This document shows positions 1 to 9,390 of a stretch of 64,000 bases of DNA, piece by piece (position 1 is the stretch's first letter; each line of letters opens with the position of its first letter). This DNA is from Oligoflexus sp. (lineage in GTDB: Bacteria; Bdellovibrionota_B; Oligoflexia; Oligoflexales; Oligoflexaceae): contig JACMOC010000017.1 of NCBI GenBank assembly GCA_014378195.1, positions 217,206 through 281,205 on the forward strand, read 5' to 3'. Under the pieces are notes generated by a model that ran no database searches, was not told the DNA's origin, and was given only the letters and a program-made list of their open reading frames with translations. The position numbers and the translations under genes were made by a program.

Positions 1-3000
1 ACTCCTTCTTTGTAGAGCTGTAGTTGCTGGTCGTAACGTTTTTTATAGCAGAGCGCGAGCAGATCACCGCCTTGAAGCGACTCCCAAGTTGTTTTGTAAT
101 CAACAATGAGCCAACGTTTGTCCGCTTGCTTCAAGACCAGATCGATGATGCCTCTAACCAGCATCGCGTCTTTCAGATATGCAATTGGCAATTCCGATTC
201 AAAGTGAATAGCTTCAGCTTTCAACCTTTGCCACGTTTTGGATTGCAGAATTTTCGCACGCTCTCCGTCTATCAGGGGCCAGGCCTTAGCAAAAGGCTCG
301 CGCGGATGATGTCGCCTTAAGGTCTGCCAATATTCAAGGCCTCCAAAATCCGCACCTTTAATGCTGCTTTCGAGAGCCTTATGAATATAGGTTCCTGCTT
401 CAGCTGCAAACGGCAGGGCCATCGAGCCGCTACTTGGGACTTCCTTGTCGCCGAGAAGGCGGGCCGGAGCCAGAATACGGATACCGTCTGTCCCGTCAAT
501 TGGATTTGATGAACGCCAGAGATCTAACGGTGACAGTCCTTCTACCGGCGCACGTACGGATGGTTTTTCGTCCAGTAAATCATCCGTTTTGCGCTGATAA
601 AGCGCATGGCTCGTTTCATCCTCCAGAAACTCCAGTTCATGCCCTGCCCCGCGGAGTAGGCCGTGAAAATAACTCGAACCATCGTCATCTTTCGCGCGAC
701 GCTGAAAACCTGTGATGATTAGGCCAAACTGGGCACGAGTTAGTGCGACATAAAGAAGGCGATAATTTTCGCGCAAGGCTTCTGCATTCAATGACTTTGC
801 CAGATAGTGAAAATGAGGGTCCTCATCAGGCAAATCACCGCGGCGACCAATGTAAGCGACTCCAGTGCCCATCGCAGAGTCTTTGAGTTTTGCCCAGTAG
901 AGATCAGACTTCTCCCACTCCTCACCTGTTCCGGTGACCACGACCAAAGGCCATTCCAAGCCTTTCGCCTTGTGGATAGTCATGAGCTGGACGGAGTCCT
1001 CCGAAACCGAAGCTAGGCTGATTGCTTCTTCTTTTTCCTTATCCCGAAGCAATCTTAAGACCTGCATCCAGCTGAGTTGAGCGGAATTGTCACTCTGTAA
1101 AACGAGTTCCATAAACTTTTGTATGTTCGCCGCAGCGAGGCTTCCTTCTTCCTGGTCAAAGGCCACACGATAGATCGACAGCCAATTTGCCCTCTCGGCG
1201 AATTCCTGCAGACATAGATAGGGTCTTTTTTCATGCCGCTTCGCAAACGTTTCCGTGAGGAGCTTCGCATCCTGCCCCAGGACGTCAAGGAGTGGGGCAA
1301 CAGGATCCGCGTGGCGTAAGCTCGCATCGCTTTCGACGAGTACCCTGTGGTCTTTAAGAGCCCTTAAGAGTTGGCTTTCTCTAACGCCAACGAGAGGGCT
1401 TTTTAGGACTTGGAAGGCTGCTTGAATGTCGTTCGGATAGGCCATGAGTCGAACTAGGGCCATAAGATCGGAAATCTCAGGTCGTGTGAAAAAACTTTGC
1501 CCCTCTTCAATGCGAACCGAGATACCGCGTGCTCTCAGTGCAGCGGCATAGGTGCGTGCATGGGTGGAAGCTCTATAGAGTATGGCGCAATCGGCGGCTC
1601 TTAAAGGGCGATAACCGTCGCGGGTTTTGTCATAGACCTTGAAGCCCTGGGTGAGGCGGGCATGGAGAGTCTCAGCGATATAGTCCGCTTCCTCCTCGAT
1701 AGGTTTGCCACTGCCTTCATCGGTCCTGAAGAGAGGGCTGATAACGATCGAGGCATCGCCTTTGATGAGGCCCTGGCCGCTACTGTCCTTCGCGGCCTCG
1801 TGTGTTGGGAAGTCAGGCATGACAGCATGCATGATACGATTAACGAAATTAAGGAGCAGCGGATGGGTCCGATAACTTGCGCTCAATTCGATATTGGTCG
1901 CTGATCTCTGCAGCATGAAATCAGCCGCTGTATCAAGAATTTCGGCGTCAGCTTCGCGAAACCCGTAGATTGATTGTTTGGCATCGCCGACGATGAAAAG
2001 CGTCGGGTCTAGTTCATCGACACTTCGATACCCTTCTCCCGAAAGCATTTCTTCCGCCATCGATTTGAAAACCGTCCACTGCAAAACACTGGTGTCTTGA
2101 AATTCGTCCAAAAGAAGGTGACGTATCGATCGATTCAGTAGATAACGCGCGCCTGCTGCCTGGTCATGGCTGAAAAGATGGAACCCGCCCTTTATCAGGT
2201 CGGCAAAACTCAGATGGCCCTCCTCCAGTTTTAACTGGCCACTCGCCGCCTGGTAATCCTGAAAAAGCTGCATTAGAATCGTACCGGTGGCGTTAAGATT
2301 ACGTTTCAGAAGGAAAGATCGAAAAGATAGCGATAGGCGATTTATATCAATAATTTCAAGTGAGTATGGGTCTTTTTTAGGTGAGCGAAACGTTCCGCCG
2401 TGGACCTGTCCAGCCGCCGTTAGAAAACGAGCCTCGCGAAGTGCATCGAGATTTTCAGTGCCTAAAGCCATCCCAAGTTCGGCCTGGCGATCTTTGTTGA
2501 GGATCTGACTGAGGCTCAGAAGGCTAGGCCTTATGGCATCCAGCAAGGATTTTTCGTGACCGTCGCCCCAGTCCTCATCGATAGGATGATCCACGAGTTG
2601 TTTGACGAGGTGGGGACGTTCCTGTTTGAGCAGCCATAAAAAAGAATCGTGGCGAGCGAGTTCTTTGAGCCTGTTTTCAAGATCGATGAGGTGAAGGTCT
2701 TCTGGGTTTTTCAAAACCGCATTGAGAGCAGAATCACCAGCTTCAAGCATCGATTTGAGAGTGCGGTACCAGGCTCGTTTGTGGTTTTTCTCTTCTGCGT
2801 AAGCCGACATGAGGTCGAACCGAGGTGGAATAAGCAGCGCGCCTTCCCCGGACGCTTCAAAAGGGAATTTTTTGAGCCACTCCAAAAGAATGGAGTCTAT
2901 AGTCGAGATCTTGAGTGACTGCGTGCTGGCTAAAATACGCGAAGCTGTTTCGAGCGCGGACAGAGGTTTCGGCGCGTTGTGATTGGTGCGCGAGGCGTAA

Positions 3001-3263
3001 AAGAGCGCAAGTTGGTCCTCGAACTGAGTACGCTCCTCGAAGCTCGCGAGAAGTTTTGCCGCAAGATCCAAGATCCGCGCGCGCATCTCCGCCGCGGCTT
3101 TTTTCGTGAAGGTCACAGTTAAAATCGTCGAGGGACTCGCGCCCGCACCGACGAGGAAGAGGAAACGGCGGGATAACTGATACGTTTTTCCGCTCCCCGC
3201 TGAGGCGCGAACAACGGAGCTTACGTATGGATTTTGAGGATTTTCTTGGATAGGGGATGCCAT
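1..3263 (-). CDS. addA: AddA-like helicase-nuclease (UvrD family), C-terminus cut by window edge
   Basis: Large UvrD/Rep-superfamily helicase fused to a RecB-type nuclease, expected to resect double-strand breaks with AddB. The frame is open from ATG at 3263 (GCASPIQEN-like N-terminus MASPIQEN) to the left edge, at least 1087 codons. Visible motifs are Walker A ASAGSGKT near residue 21, TFTKKAAAEMRARI (motif Ia), VGDAKQSIYGFRE near residue 425 (motif III region), and, close to the window start, GIIDLVLK...DYKT followed by Q and Y residues, the GxxD/DxK/QxxxY pattern of the PD-(D/E)XK nuclease. So only a short C-terminal tail should lie outside. It starts 7 nt after the addB stop, so the two are almost certainly one transcript. 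RecB is the alternative name by homology, but the AddB-type partner with Fe-S cysteines favours AddA. Confidence 0.9.
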   Translation of the reverse strand, partial: MASPIQENPQNPYVSSVVRASAGSGKTYQLSRRFLFLVGAGASPSTILTVTFTKKAAAEMRARILDLAAKLLASFEERTQFEDQLALFYASRTNHNAPKPLSALETASRILASTQSLKISTIDSILLEWLKKFPFEASGEGALLIPPRFDLMSAYAEEKNHKRAWYRTLKSMLEAGDSALNAVLKNPEDLHLIDLENRLKELARHDSFLWLLKQERPHLVKQLVDHPIDEDWGDGHEKSLLDAIRPSLLSLSQILNKDRQAELGMALGTENLDALREARFLTAAGQVHGGTFRSPKKDPYSLEIIDINRLSLSFRSFLLKRNLNATGTILMQLFQDYQAASGQLKLEEGHLSFADLIKGGFHLFSHDQAAGARYLLNRSIRHLLLDEFQDTSVLQWTVFKSMAEEMLSGEGYRSVDELDPTLFIVGDAKQSIYGFREADAEILDTAADFMLQRSATNIELSASYRTHPLLLNFVNRIMHAVMPDFPTHEAAKDSSGQGLIKGDASIVISPLFRTDEGSGKPIEEEADYIAETLHARLTQGFKVYDKTRDGYRPLRAADCAILYRASTHARTYAAALRARGISVRIEEGQSFFTRPEISDLMALVRLMAYPNDIQAAFQVLKSPLVGVRESQLLRALKDHRVLVESDASLRHADPVAPLLDVLGQDAKLLTETFAKRHEKRPYLCLQEFAERANWLSIYRVAFDQEEGSLAAANIQKFMELVLQSDNSAQLSWMQVLRLLRDKEKEEAISLASVSEDSVQLMTIHKAKGLEWPLVVVTGTGEEWEKSDLYWAKLKDSAMGTGVAYIGRRGDLPDEDPHFHYLAKSLNAEALRENYRLLYVALTRAQFGLIITGFQRRAKDDDGSSYFHGLLRGAGHELEFLEDETSHALYQRKTDDLLDEKPSVRAPVEGLSPLDLWRSSNPIDGTDGIRILAPARLLGDKEVPSSGSMALPFAAEAGTYIHKALESSIKGADFGGLEYWQTLRRHHPREPFAKAWPLIDGERAKILQSKTWQRLKAEAIHFESELPIAYLKDAMLVRGIIDLVLKQADKRWLIVDYKTTWESLQGGDLLALCYKKRYDQQLQLYKEG

Positions 3264-3270
3264 GTGGCGC

Positions 3271-6117
3271 TTAATCCTTTATCGCTTTTTGAGCTGCTGT
3301 TCGTTGATCAAGCGCATCCTGCGCTGCGATCTGCTCATGAACTCTAGGATCGTTTTTACGGCAAAGACCCCCGAAGTCACACATCTGACACTGGCTTGGA
3401 TCCGCATAAAAGCGTTTTTTCTCGAGGATATCCTCTTCGCGCCAACGCCAGGTTTTCATCAGGCCATCGGTCATTTCATCGGTCGTGGGCGTGCCCTTGG
3501 TGCATAATCCCGCCGCGATAAGCAGAGACCGGTGCTCATCGTCAACGCCGTGGGCCGTCCAGATGCCTTGATAAATGTTCCAGTAACCCAGAACCATTGG
3601 CGGCAGAGGCTTTTGTGGGCTGCGTTGCCTTAAAGCCACCGCATAGAGCGAAAGCTGAGGGTTCATGCCTTTTTTTGATTTATCGAGACTCGGTATCGTA
3701 CGGCGTTTAAAATCTGTGACAAACGACCATTGACTTGAAAAGTCTAAGGCGTCGATGCGTCCGTGGAGTTCGCGCACAGTTCCGCGAAGCTCGATCGTCA
3801 CAGGAGCATACGACTGGCCAAAGGCATATTCTCGGAGGCTTTTGGTAGCCTCCACCTGTTTCAGGAGGTGGGTGATATAACGCGGCCAGGCATGATGTTT
3901 GAGATGATGCACAAGAGCCGACTCGCGTAAATCGATCGGAACCATCCGATCCGTTATAAAATTGATCCGGTCCAGCGCGGCCTGATAGATATCGCCTTCT
4001 TCGGGAGGAAGCCACGGTTCTGCGACTTGTCCGCGAGGGCTTTTGCCTGTGATGAAAGCCTGAAGCACGGCGTGGAGCCATTCCCCTTCGCGGCGGCTGT
4101 CTGATTCGTCAGCTCGACTCGCTTCGCTGTGAATTCCAAGACTTTCTAATAGAAAGGAGTAGGGGCAATGAATAAGCTTATCAAGGCGGCTGGCTGACAT
4201 CCGCGCTGTACTTACCGCAAGCCAATCGGCGAGGGACCCCTCGTCTTCAAGAGGCATTTCTCCCGTTTGATCAAGCTGATAGGGTGGAGGTAACGCAAGT
4301 TCATGCATCTTTTCGCGGGCCATAAGCGCTTCGGTGAAACGGGAGCGCACAAGGAGCTCCTCACCGAGTCGTGCGGATCTCAACATGATGAGATTGGGGA
4401 GGCGTGCCTTGAGAAGATGAAAGGTCTGGTCCTCCATTGCTTCAAGAACCTCCCAACCAGGGAGGCCGATCATTTTTTTAAGGTAGTTGTCGAGCAATTC
4501 GTCCTGAGGCAGAGCTTTTGGGAAACAGCCTTCGTGGCAACCGACGATGATCACCATTTCAAAGGGAAAATAGCGGGCTTCCGCGAGACTGAGGATTTGT
4601 ATACCGGCCAGCGGCTCGCCTGTCCCGCGAACGCTTCCCTTCAGCAGGTGATTCTCAACGAGATCCCAAAAACTTAGTCCTGTCATCACGGGCTGCTGTA
4701 TTCCAAATGCACTCAGCGAGCCTAGGAAATCTTCGAAAATTTCCTGGCTCGACTGCATGAGGTCGCGGCTTGGAAAGGAAGCCCAGTAACCAAAAGCCTC
4801 AACGAGATGGGAAAGTCTCTCCAGCCAGACCGACAGTCCAAGCGTCTGGTCGATGCGAAGGGGCGAAAGTCCGTCAGCGAGACGATCAAAGTCTTCCCTA
4901 AGCTCCTCTTTGATCTCGCTGCGCATTGCGTCCAGGCCATGGGGCACACCCGCATGCATAATACCGCGGCGTAGAGCCATGAGCTTTGTTTCGTCCCAGT
5001 CGGCCTGAGTGAGAGGATGATCGATCCAGGCGAGGAGACTCGCGAGGTTTTGTTTTTCTTTCCAGAACTGGAGCAAGGCATAGAGGTGCCGTCCGGCAAG
5101 CGTTCCTCCCCAGCTTTCGGGAAGGGCTATGTTGCAGTCGACGGATCGTTCACCGTAAACGCTGCGAATCGCTGTTCCATAGAGATTTTCGTCGGTCACC
5201 AGAACCCCGATACGGGAGGGCGCGAACCCCTGCGCTATTGCTTTCTGAACCATGCTGAAAGACCATTCGATCTCTTCGCGAATATTCTGGGCGACGAAAC
5301 ATTGAAAGACCTTTGGCATCGTTCGAAGCGGGACTACATTTATAAGTTTGGGCTGCAAATCCTCGAGGGTTTTAACGAGTTCTTTCAGAGGACTGGATGC
5401 ATGATAGAGCCGCGGCGCCTCGCTGAGCCAGAATTCAACACGATCATCCGCGATAAGCACAGGCAGGAACTTTTGCCAGCTTGTGGCCATGCTCGTAAAA
5501 CCGATGAGAACTACGTTTTCGAAACGCTCGCTTAAAGCCTGCCATTGCTCGCTCATCCGGGTGGCGCATCGGGCCAGGTATTGGCTGCGCGGCATCAGTT
5601 GGAGCTCGGCCAAGCGTTCATCAAGAAAAGTTAATATAGCCGCAATATCCACGGCGCGATCGTAGAGGCTTCCGAGGTGCGCTTCGTTTTTATAGATATC
5701 TTCGGCGATAGTCGTTTGAAGCTTCTCCATGCCTTCATCGCGAAGTCTATGGTCATAGAGTTCGCCATAAAGAAGTCTGAGTTCGCGTTCGTGACCCAAA
5801 CGCAGATGGCGATAGGGATGTTCCTCCAAACGCTGGCGTAGAATCAAATCAATAGTCGCATCGTGGGCTATAGAGACCGCAGTCTCACCATTACCGCCGC
5901 CCGCGCTGCGCAGGAGAGTCTCAAACGTCACGATCTCGGGCGGTATAAGCGCTGCCCTTGTTTCAAGCAGTTTCACCAGTATCGCAGTGCCAAGCCTCTG
6001 AGTCGGGACCACGAGCAATGTGTGACGCAAAGTTTCGACCGACAGCTCAACGAAATTATTTGTGAGATGCTCGACGAGACATTGATCGGGTGATAACAGA
6101 TGGAGCTTGGCGCTCAT
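3271..6117 (-). CDS. addB: AddB-like helicase/nuclease subunit (PD-(D/E)XK, Fe-S staple)
   Basis: A 948-residue partner of the downstream AddA-like protein in double-strand-break end processing. The N-terminus (LLVVPTQRLGTAIL) resembles the first strand of an inactivated helicase domain but shows no GxGK[ST] Walker A, so ATPase activity in this subunit is doubtful. The C-terminal third carries the nuclease signature GRIDALDF...TDFKRR, framed by the cysteine pattern HCPYSF (around residue 655) and CQMCDFGGLC (around residue 922). That is the four-cysteine arrangement that holds an Fe-S cluster in AddB proteins. The family is divergent, so the name rests on architecture and on the adjacent addA. 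It is transcribed with addA and has a divergent intergenic region (6118-6323) upstream. Confidence 0.85.
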   Translation of the reverse strand: MSAKLHLLSPDQCLVEHLTNNFVELSVETLRHTLLVVPTQRLGTAILVKLLETRAALIPPEIVTFETLLRSAGGGNGETAVSIAHDATIDLILRQRLEEHPYRHLRLGHERELRLLYGELYDHRLRDEGMEKLQTTIAEDIYKNEAHLGSLYDRAVDIAAILTFLDERLAELQLMPRSQYLARCATRMSEQWQALSERFENVVLIGFTSMATSWQKFLPVLIADDRVEFWLSEAPRLYHASSPLKELVKTLEDLQPKLINVVPLRTMPKVFQCFVAQNIREEIEWSFSMVQKAIAQGFAPSRIGVLVTDENLYGTAIRSVYGERSVDCNIALPESWGGTLAGRHLYALLQFWKEKQNLASLLAWIDHPLTQADWDETKLMALRRGIMHAGVPHGLDAMRSEIKEELREDFDRLADGLSPLRIDQTLGLSVWLERLSHLVEAFGYWASFPSRDLMQSSQEIFEDFLGSLSAFGIQQPVMTGLSFWDLVENHLLKGSVRGTGEPLAGIQILSLAEARYFPFEMVIIVGCHEGCFPKALPQDELLDNYLKKMIGLPGWEVLEAMEDQTFHLLKARLPNLIMLRSARLGEELLVRSRFTEALMAREKMHELALPPPYQLDQTGEMPLEDEGSLADWLAVSTARMSASRLDKLIHCPYSFLLESLGIHSEASRADESDSRREGEWLHAVLQAFITGKSPRGQVAEPWLPPEEGDIYQAALDRINFITDRMVPIDLRESALVHHLKHHAWPRYITHLLKQVEATKSLREYAFGQSYAPVTIELRGTVRELHGRIDALDFSSQWSFVTDFKRRTIPSLDKSKKGMNPQLSLYAVALRQRSPQKPLPPMVLGYWNIYQGIWTAHGVDDEHRSLLIAAGLCTKGTPTTDEMTDGLMKTWRWREEDILEKKRFYADPSQCQMCDFGGLCRKNDPRVHEQIAAQDALDQRTAAQKAIKD

Positions 6118-6323
6118 AGTCCCATCCTTTCAGTGAAATGGCGTCTTTAATCTGTAACACAGATGTTTTGCCTGGGGCGAGAGACATTTTGCAAAGTCCT
6201 GATTAGTCAGCTTTATGGTCAAGAAAATAGGAAGCTAGACATAAATTCATTGGCGATGAAAAGGGAATACTCACCTTCGCCAGCCTTACACCGATAAGAA
6301 AGGTGGCGTGGAGGACATAGGAT

Positions 6324-6932
6324 ATGACGACTCAATTTTGGTTTTTGATAATCGCTATGGTAATGGCTTCATTCGGGGCGACAGACCGGGCTGAGGCTCA
6401 AATCATGACGCCGAGCCTTTCTCTATTTTACATGCAAACCAGCTCCAAAACACAGATCCCGGAAACGGCGGACGTCCACGACAGCACTCGATCGACGACG
6501 ATATATAATTTTGTGAATTTGGGTGTTTGTTATAATATCGGCGGATTCTGCTTAGGTCTAAAGTATTTGCAGGGTCAGGTCACCAGTAACGTTAGCGCTC
6601 CTGGACAAAAAACCTCGTCGACGGTGCTTTTCCACGGTCCTGGCATAACCGCCGGTTATTCAGGATCCGAAGGCGTAGTCGCGCACGCGACCCTACTCCT
6701 CGCTGCTAAAAAAGATATACCATCCGAAAGTAAAACCTATTCCGCACGAACCGCCTATATGCTCGAACTGGGTTATGGCTTTAAAGTCGGCACCGCTCGT
6801 ATCGGTCCACTTCTCAGTCTTTACCAATTCAACTACGATAAACGCGACATCAATGGCAAGAGCTCTAGCCTAAGTCCGCAGGAAGAGGATCACTTCATCC
6901 TGCCCCAACTCGGTTTTTGGCTCGATATCTAA
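6324..6932 (+). CDS. Secreted outer-membrane barrel-like protein, unknown function
   Basis: A 202-residue protein with a signal peptide (hydrophobic residues 6-18, probable cleavage after RAEA near residue 25). The rest alternates short strands rich in Gly, Tyr, Ser and Thr (NLGVCYNIGGFCLGLKY, ELGYGFKVGTARIGPLLSLY) and ends in an aromatic FWLDI, typical of a small outer-membrane beta-barrel. A good Shine-Dalgarno, GGAGG, lies about 8 nt before a spaced ATG (GGAGGACATAGGATATG). It stands alone between the divergent addB gene and the convergent peptidase gene. I do not recognise a family; the OmpW/OprF-like barrel class is possible. Confidence 0.6.
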   Translation: MTTQFWFLIIAMVMASFGATDRAEAQIMTPSLSLFYMQTSSKTQIPETADVHDSTRSTTIYNFVNLGVCYNIGGFCLGLKYLQGQVTSNVSAPGQKTSSTVLFHGPGITAGYSGSEGVVAHATLLLAAKKDIPSESKTYSARTAYMLELGYGFKVGTARIGPLLSLYQFNYDKRDINGKSSSLSPQEEDHFILPQLGFWLDI

Positions 6933-6949
6933 TGGGCTTCTAAATCCAC

Positions 6950-8506
6950 TTACTTCTGCCATTGAATCTGACGCCGGGCGAGCAGCGTATCGCTTCCATC
7001 ATAGGCTTCAATTCGCCACTTATCATCGGCCTTGAACACTTGATCGCTTGTGCTGTAAAAAATCCTTCTACCCTTCTTCAATTCGCTGGCGGTGAGACGT
7101 TGCCGCTCTGCACTGCAGCGAAAATCCGTTTCGCTGTCCATCGGACAAAATTCCAAATACTGAGTCGTTTCAGGTGCCGACACAGCGAAGGTATAGTGAT
7201 CGGCCGTACCGGTTAGGGCAAGGGCGAGATCCTTCGCGATCGTTTCCTGCATCAAGCGGTTCTGTTCCGCGGCATTCGGCGAGTCGAGTGATTCGAGCCC
7301 GGCTTCGTAGGCAAGAAAAATCAAACCAAATTTCACCATGCGCTGCATGCGCGTGCCATCATCAAATTTATCCTTGGTATCATTCGCCGTGTGAATGTAA
7401 GGATTGTCTGCTTCGGCGTTTTCGAAGGGAAAAAGAGTTGGATAACCCTGTTCCCACCAGGACTTGTGATCTGAGGCCGCACCCCGTGGCATTGCTCCTC
7501 TTTTATACACATCGCCCATATAGCTTTTGACCCATTGTATCCCGCTACGAGTCAGGTCTAGGGCAGTGAAATCCTCAAGAAAAAAGAGGAGCCCGTTATC
7601 GGCGTTTTTACTATAATAGGCCATATCAAATTGCAGCATCGCATCGATCGGCCTGGCTTCGGATTTATATTTTGTTGCGATTTCCCGACTGCCGACCAGC
7701 CCGACCTCTTCGGCGGCATAACCATGCAGTTCGATGCTGCGATGGAACCGGAGATGCCTCGTTTCGATAATCCGTAGAATTTCTGTCAGGATCGCAATGC
7801 CGGAGGCGTCGTCGTCGGCGCCAGGGGCAATCGCATCATAGTTGGTCCGGCTGGCAATGCTATCGAGATGAGCCCCAAGGACCACTGTATCCGCTGATGC
7901 ACCAGGCAATCTGGCAATCACTGATTTTTGAGGCGTATTGATGTGAGTATAGGGATCGATGGTCCAATCGGCAGGGGATTGGAGTTGATTCTGCCAGAGT
8001 TGAAGAACAGTTGTACCCGCATTTTGCCCGAGTTCATTGCGATGAAAGCGGGTCACATAGGTGCCTAAAGTATCAATAGTTGTATTCATTTTTGCGAGCT
8101 GCACGTCGCTCAGAATCGTTTCCAGGTCAGAAAAATGCGCGCGTGGCGGAAAATAAGGTGCAACGTGGGACATCGTATCAGCGAGTGAGAAGCCTTTTGG
8201 ATAATAGTCCATGCTTCCGCAGAACCCTGTTGCGTCGTGACTTAAAGCGCCCAATTCGTCCAGTTGTTTCATATCGTCGATCGGCGTAAGAAATTCCATC
8301 GCGCCGTTGTGAGTGTTAAAAAGCTGCGCCCCCGGTTTCAAGGTGCCTTGTCTCACATCACTATCACGAAGCGTATATCGCGCAAATCCAAAGCGTCCTT
8401 GCGGAGCCTTCGGCAGAGGGAGGCGAAATTCCGAAGCGAGGAGTGGGGCGTTTAAAAGCAGGCTTACGGGCAATGATAAAAGCAAAAACCGGAACTTGGT
8501 TTTCAA
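6950..8506 (-). CDS. Secreted M28-family zinc aminopeptidase
   Basis: A 518-residue exported metallopeptidase that should remove N-terminal residues from peptides outside the cytoplasm or in the periplasm. It has a signal peptide (LLLSLPVSLLLNAPLLA, about residues 8-24). The co-catalytic zinc site of family M28 is visible: GAHLDS (His and Asp), PGADDDASG, the catalytic glutamates in AAEEVG, an Asp in QFDMAY and the distal His in YIHTANDT. The C-terminal approximately 100 residues form an extra region with Cys residues, probably a small beta domain. It closely resembles secreted leucine aminopeptidases (M28E). Its ATG overlaps the stop of the upstream small lipoprotein gene by 4 nt, so the two are co-translated. 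Confidence 0.88.
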   Translation of the reverse strand: MKTKFRFLLLSLPVSLLLNAPLLASEFRLPLPKAPQGRFGFARYTLRDSDVRQGTLKPGAQLFNTHNGAMEFLTPIDDMKQLDELGALSHDATGFCGSMDYYPKGFSLADTMSHVAPYFPPRAHFSDLETILSDVQLAKMNTTIDTLGTYVTRFHRNELGQNAGTTVLQLWQNQLQSPADWTIDPYTHINTPQKSVIARLPGASADTVVLGAHLDSIASRTNYDAIAPGADDDASGIAILTEILRIIETRHLRFHRSIELHGYAAEEVGLVGSREIATKYKSEARPIDAMLQFDMAYYSKNADNGLLFFLEDFTALDLTRSGIQWVKSYMGDVYKRGAMPRGAASDHKSWWEQGYPTLFPFENAEADNPYIHTANDTKDKFDDGTRMQRMVKFGLIFLAYEAGLESLDSPNAAEQNRLMQETIAKDLALALTGTADHYTFAVSAPETTQYLEFCPMDSETDFRCSAERQRLTASELKKGRRIFYSTSDQVFKADDKWRIEAYDGSDTLLARRQIQWQK

Positions 8507-8691
8507 GGATTGAGGTCCTTCACTTTGAGGTCAGCCGTTGAATAGTCTGACTTAAGGTCCCAATCAGCCGGAATTTGCATTGAGGCCGTCGGTGCAGGCG
8601 CGGTCGCGGTCTTTTTCTTGCCGCAGGAAGTCATGATCAACATGTTGAAAACTATGAATAAAATGCCGAATTGGCGTTTGTGAATGAGCAT
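8503..8691 (-). CDS. Small lipoprotein, co-translated with the M28 peptidase
   Basis: A 62-residue product with a lipoprotein-type signal peptide: hydrophobic core FGILFIVFNMLIM, then TSC with Cys at residue 23 as the likely lipidated residue, then a Lys and Ala/Pro linker. No domain is recognisable in the remaining 40 residues. The start has GGGAG placed before ATG. The 4-nt ATGA overlap with the peptidase gene suggests it helps localise, fold or hold the protease at a membrane; that role is inference. Its short size makes it easy to miss, but lipobox, SD and overlap together support it. Confidence 0.6.
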   Translation of the reverse strand: MLIHKRQFGILFIVFNMLIMTSCGKKKTATAPAPTASMQIPADWDLKSDYSTADLKVKDLNP

Positions 8692-8786
8692 ACGGCTCCC
8701 AAAGGTGAAGGGCGTGCCTGGACTATCTTAGCACCTCCTTGAATTGAGGGAAATTATGCCGATAACCTTTAGGGAGGATATCAAGC

Positions 8787-9302
8787 ATGAAACTAACCAT
8801 AACCTTTTCGTTTGTCATGAGTTTGGGTTTATCGTTGCTCACGGGCTGCGGCGCGTTAAGCAACGCAACCACATTAGAAATACAGATGTACGGTGTAGCG
8901 AATGCTCCTACCGGAGCCACAGGTACAAAGGACCCACAGTTTCAAACTTATGAAGTGACGTCCATCACACTCGATGGGGCGGACGGACCGACGAACCTGC
9001 TCAGCGTGGCGACTCCCTTTAAAATTGTTGATCGCCCTCAGATACTCGTGTCTCAAAACGCCGATAAGTTCGTTGGCAAAGTCTACACGGGTTTAACCGT
9101 CGTGTTTACTCCGACTGTCGTTGGTGGGACGAGTTCGGCCAGCACCTTGAAGTTTGACTTGACGCCGCCGACCTTGACTCTCAAGCAGGAGATGTCTTTC
9201 GAAAAAAGCAAAACAAAGACCTTTGCCATCAAAGCCGCTTGGGCCAACACGGTTGGTGATAATGTCATGTCGGAACCGACTTTGACTATCGTTCCTGATT
9301 AA
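8787..9302 (+). CDS. Lipoprotein of unknown function
   Basis: A 171-residue predicted lipoprotein: hydrophobic segment followed by LLTGC, with the lipidated Cys at residue 21. The mature part has Thr/Val-rich strands (TLKFDLTPPTLTL, TKTFAIKAAW) and looks like a single beta-sandwich domain of about 140 residues. I recognise no family; a DUF4382-like domain is one possibility. A strong SD (AGGGAGGA) precedes the ATG. It is a single gene ahead of ddl, separated by 88 nt. Confidence 0.6.
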   Translation: MKLTITFSFVMSLGLSLLTGCGALSNATTLEIQMYGVANAPTGATGTKDPQFQTYEVTSITLDGADGPTNLLSVATPFKIVDRPQILVSQNADKFVGKVYTGLTVVFTPTVVGGTSSASTLKFDLTPPTLTLKQEMSFEKSKTKTFAIKAAWANTVGDNVMSEPTLTIVPD

Positions 9303-9390
9303 ATGGCCCTACGTTTGATGCTCGTTCTTGATTTGCCTCGCCTCTTAATTCTCTGCTACGATCATTGAGGCCCAGAACGAGGAGAACTCA

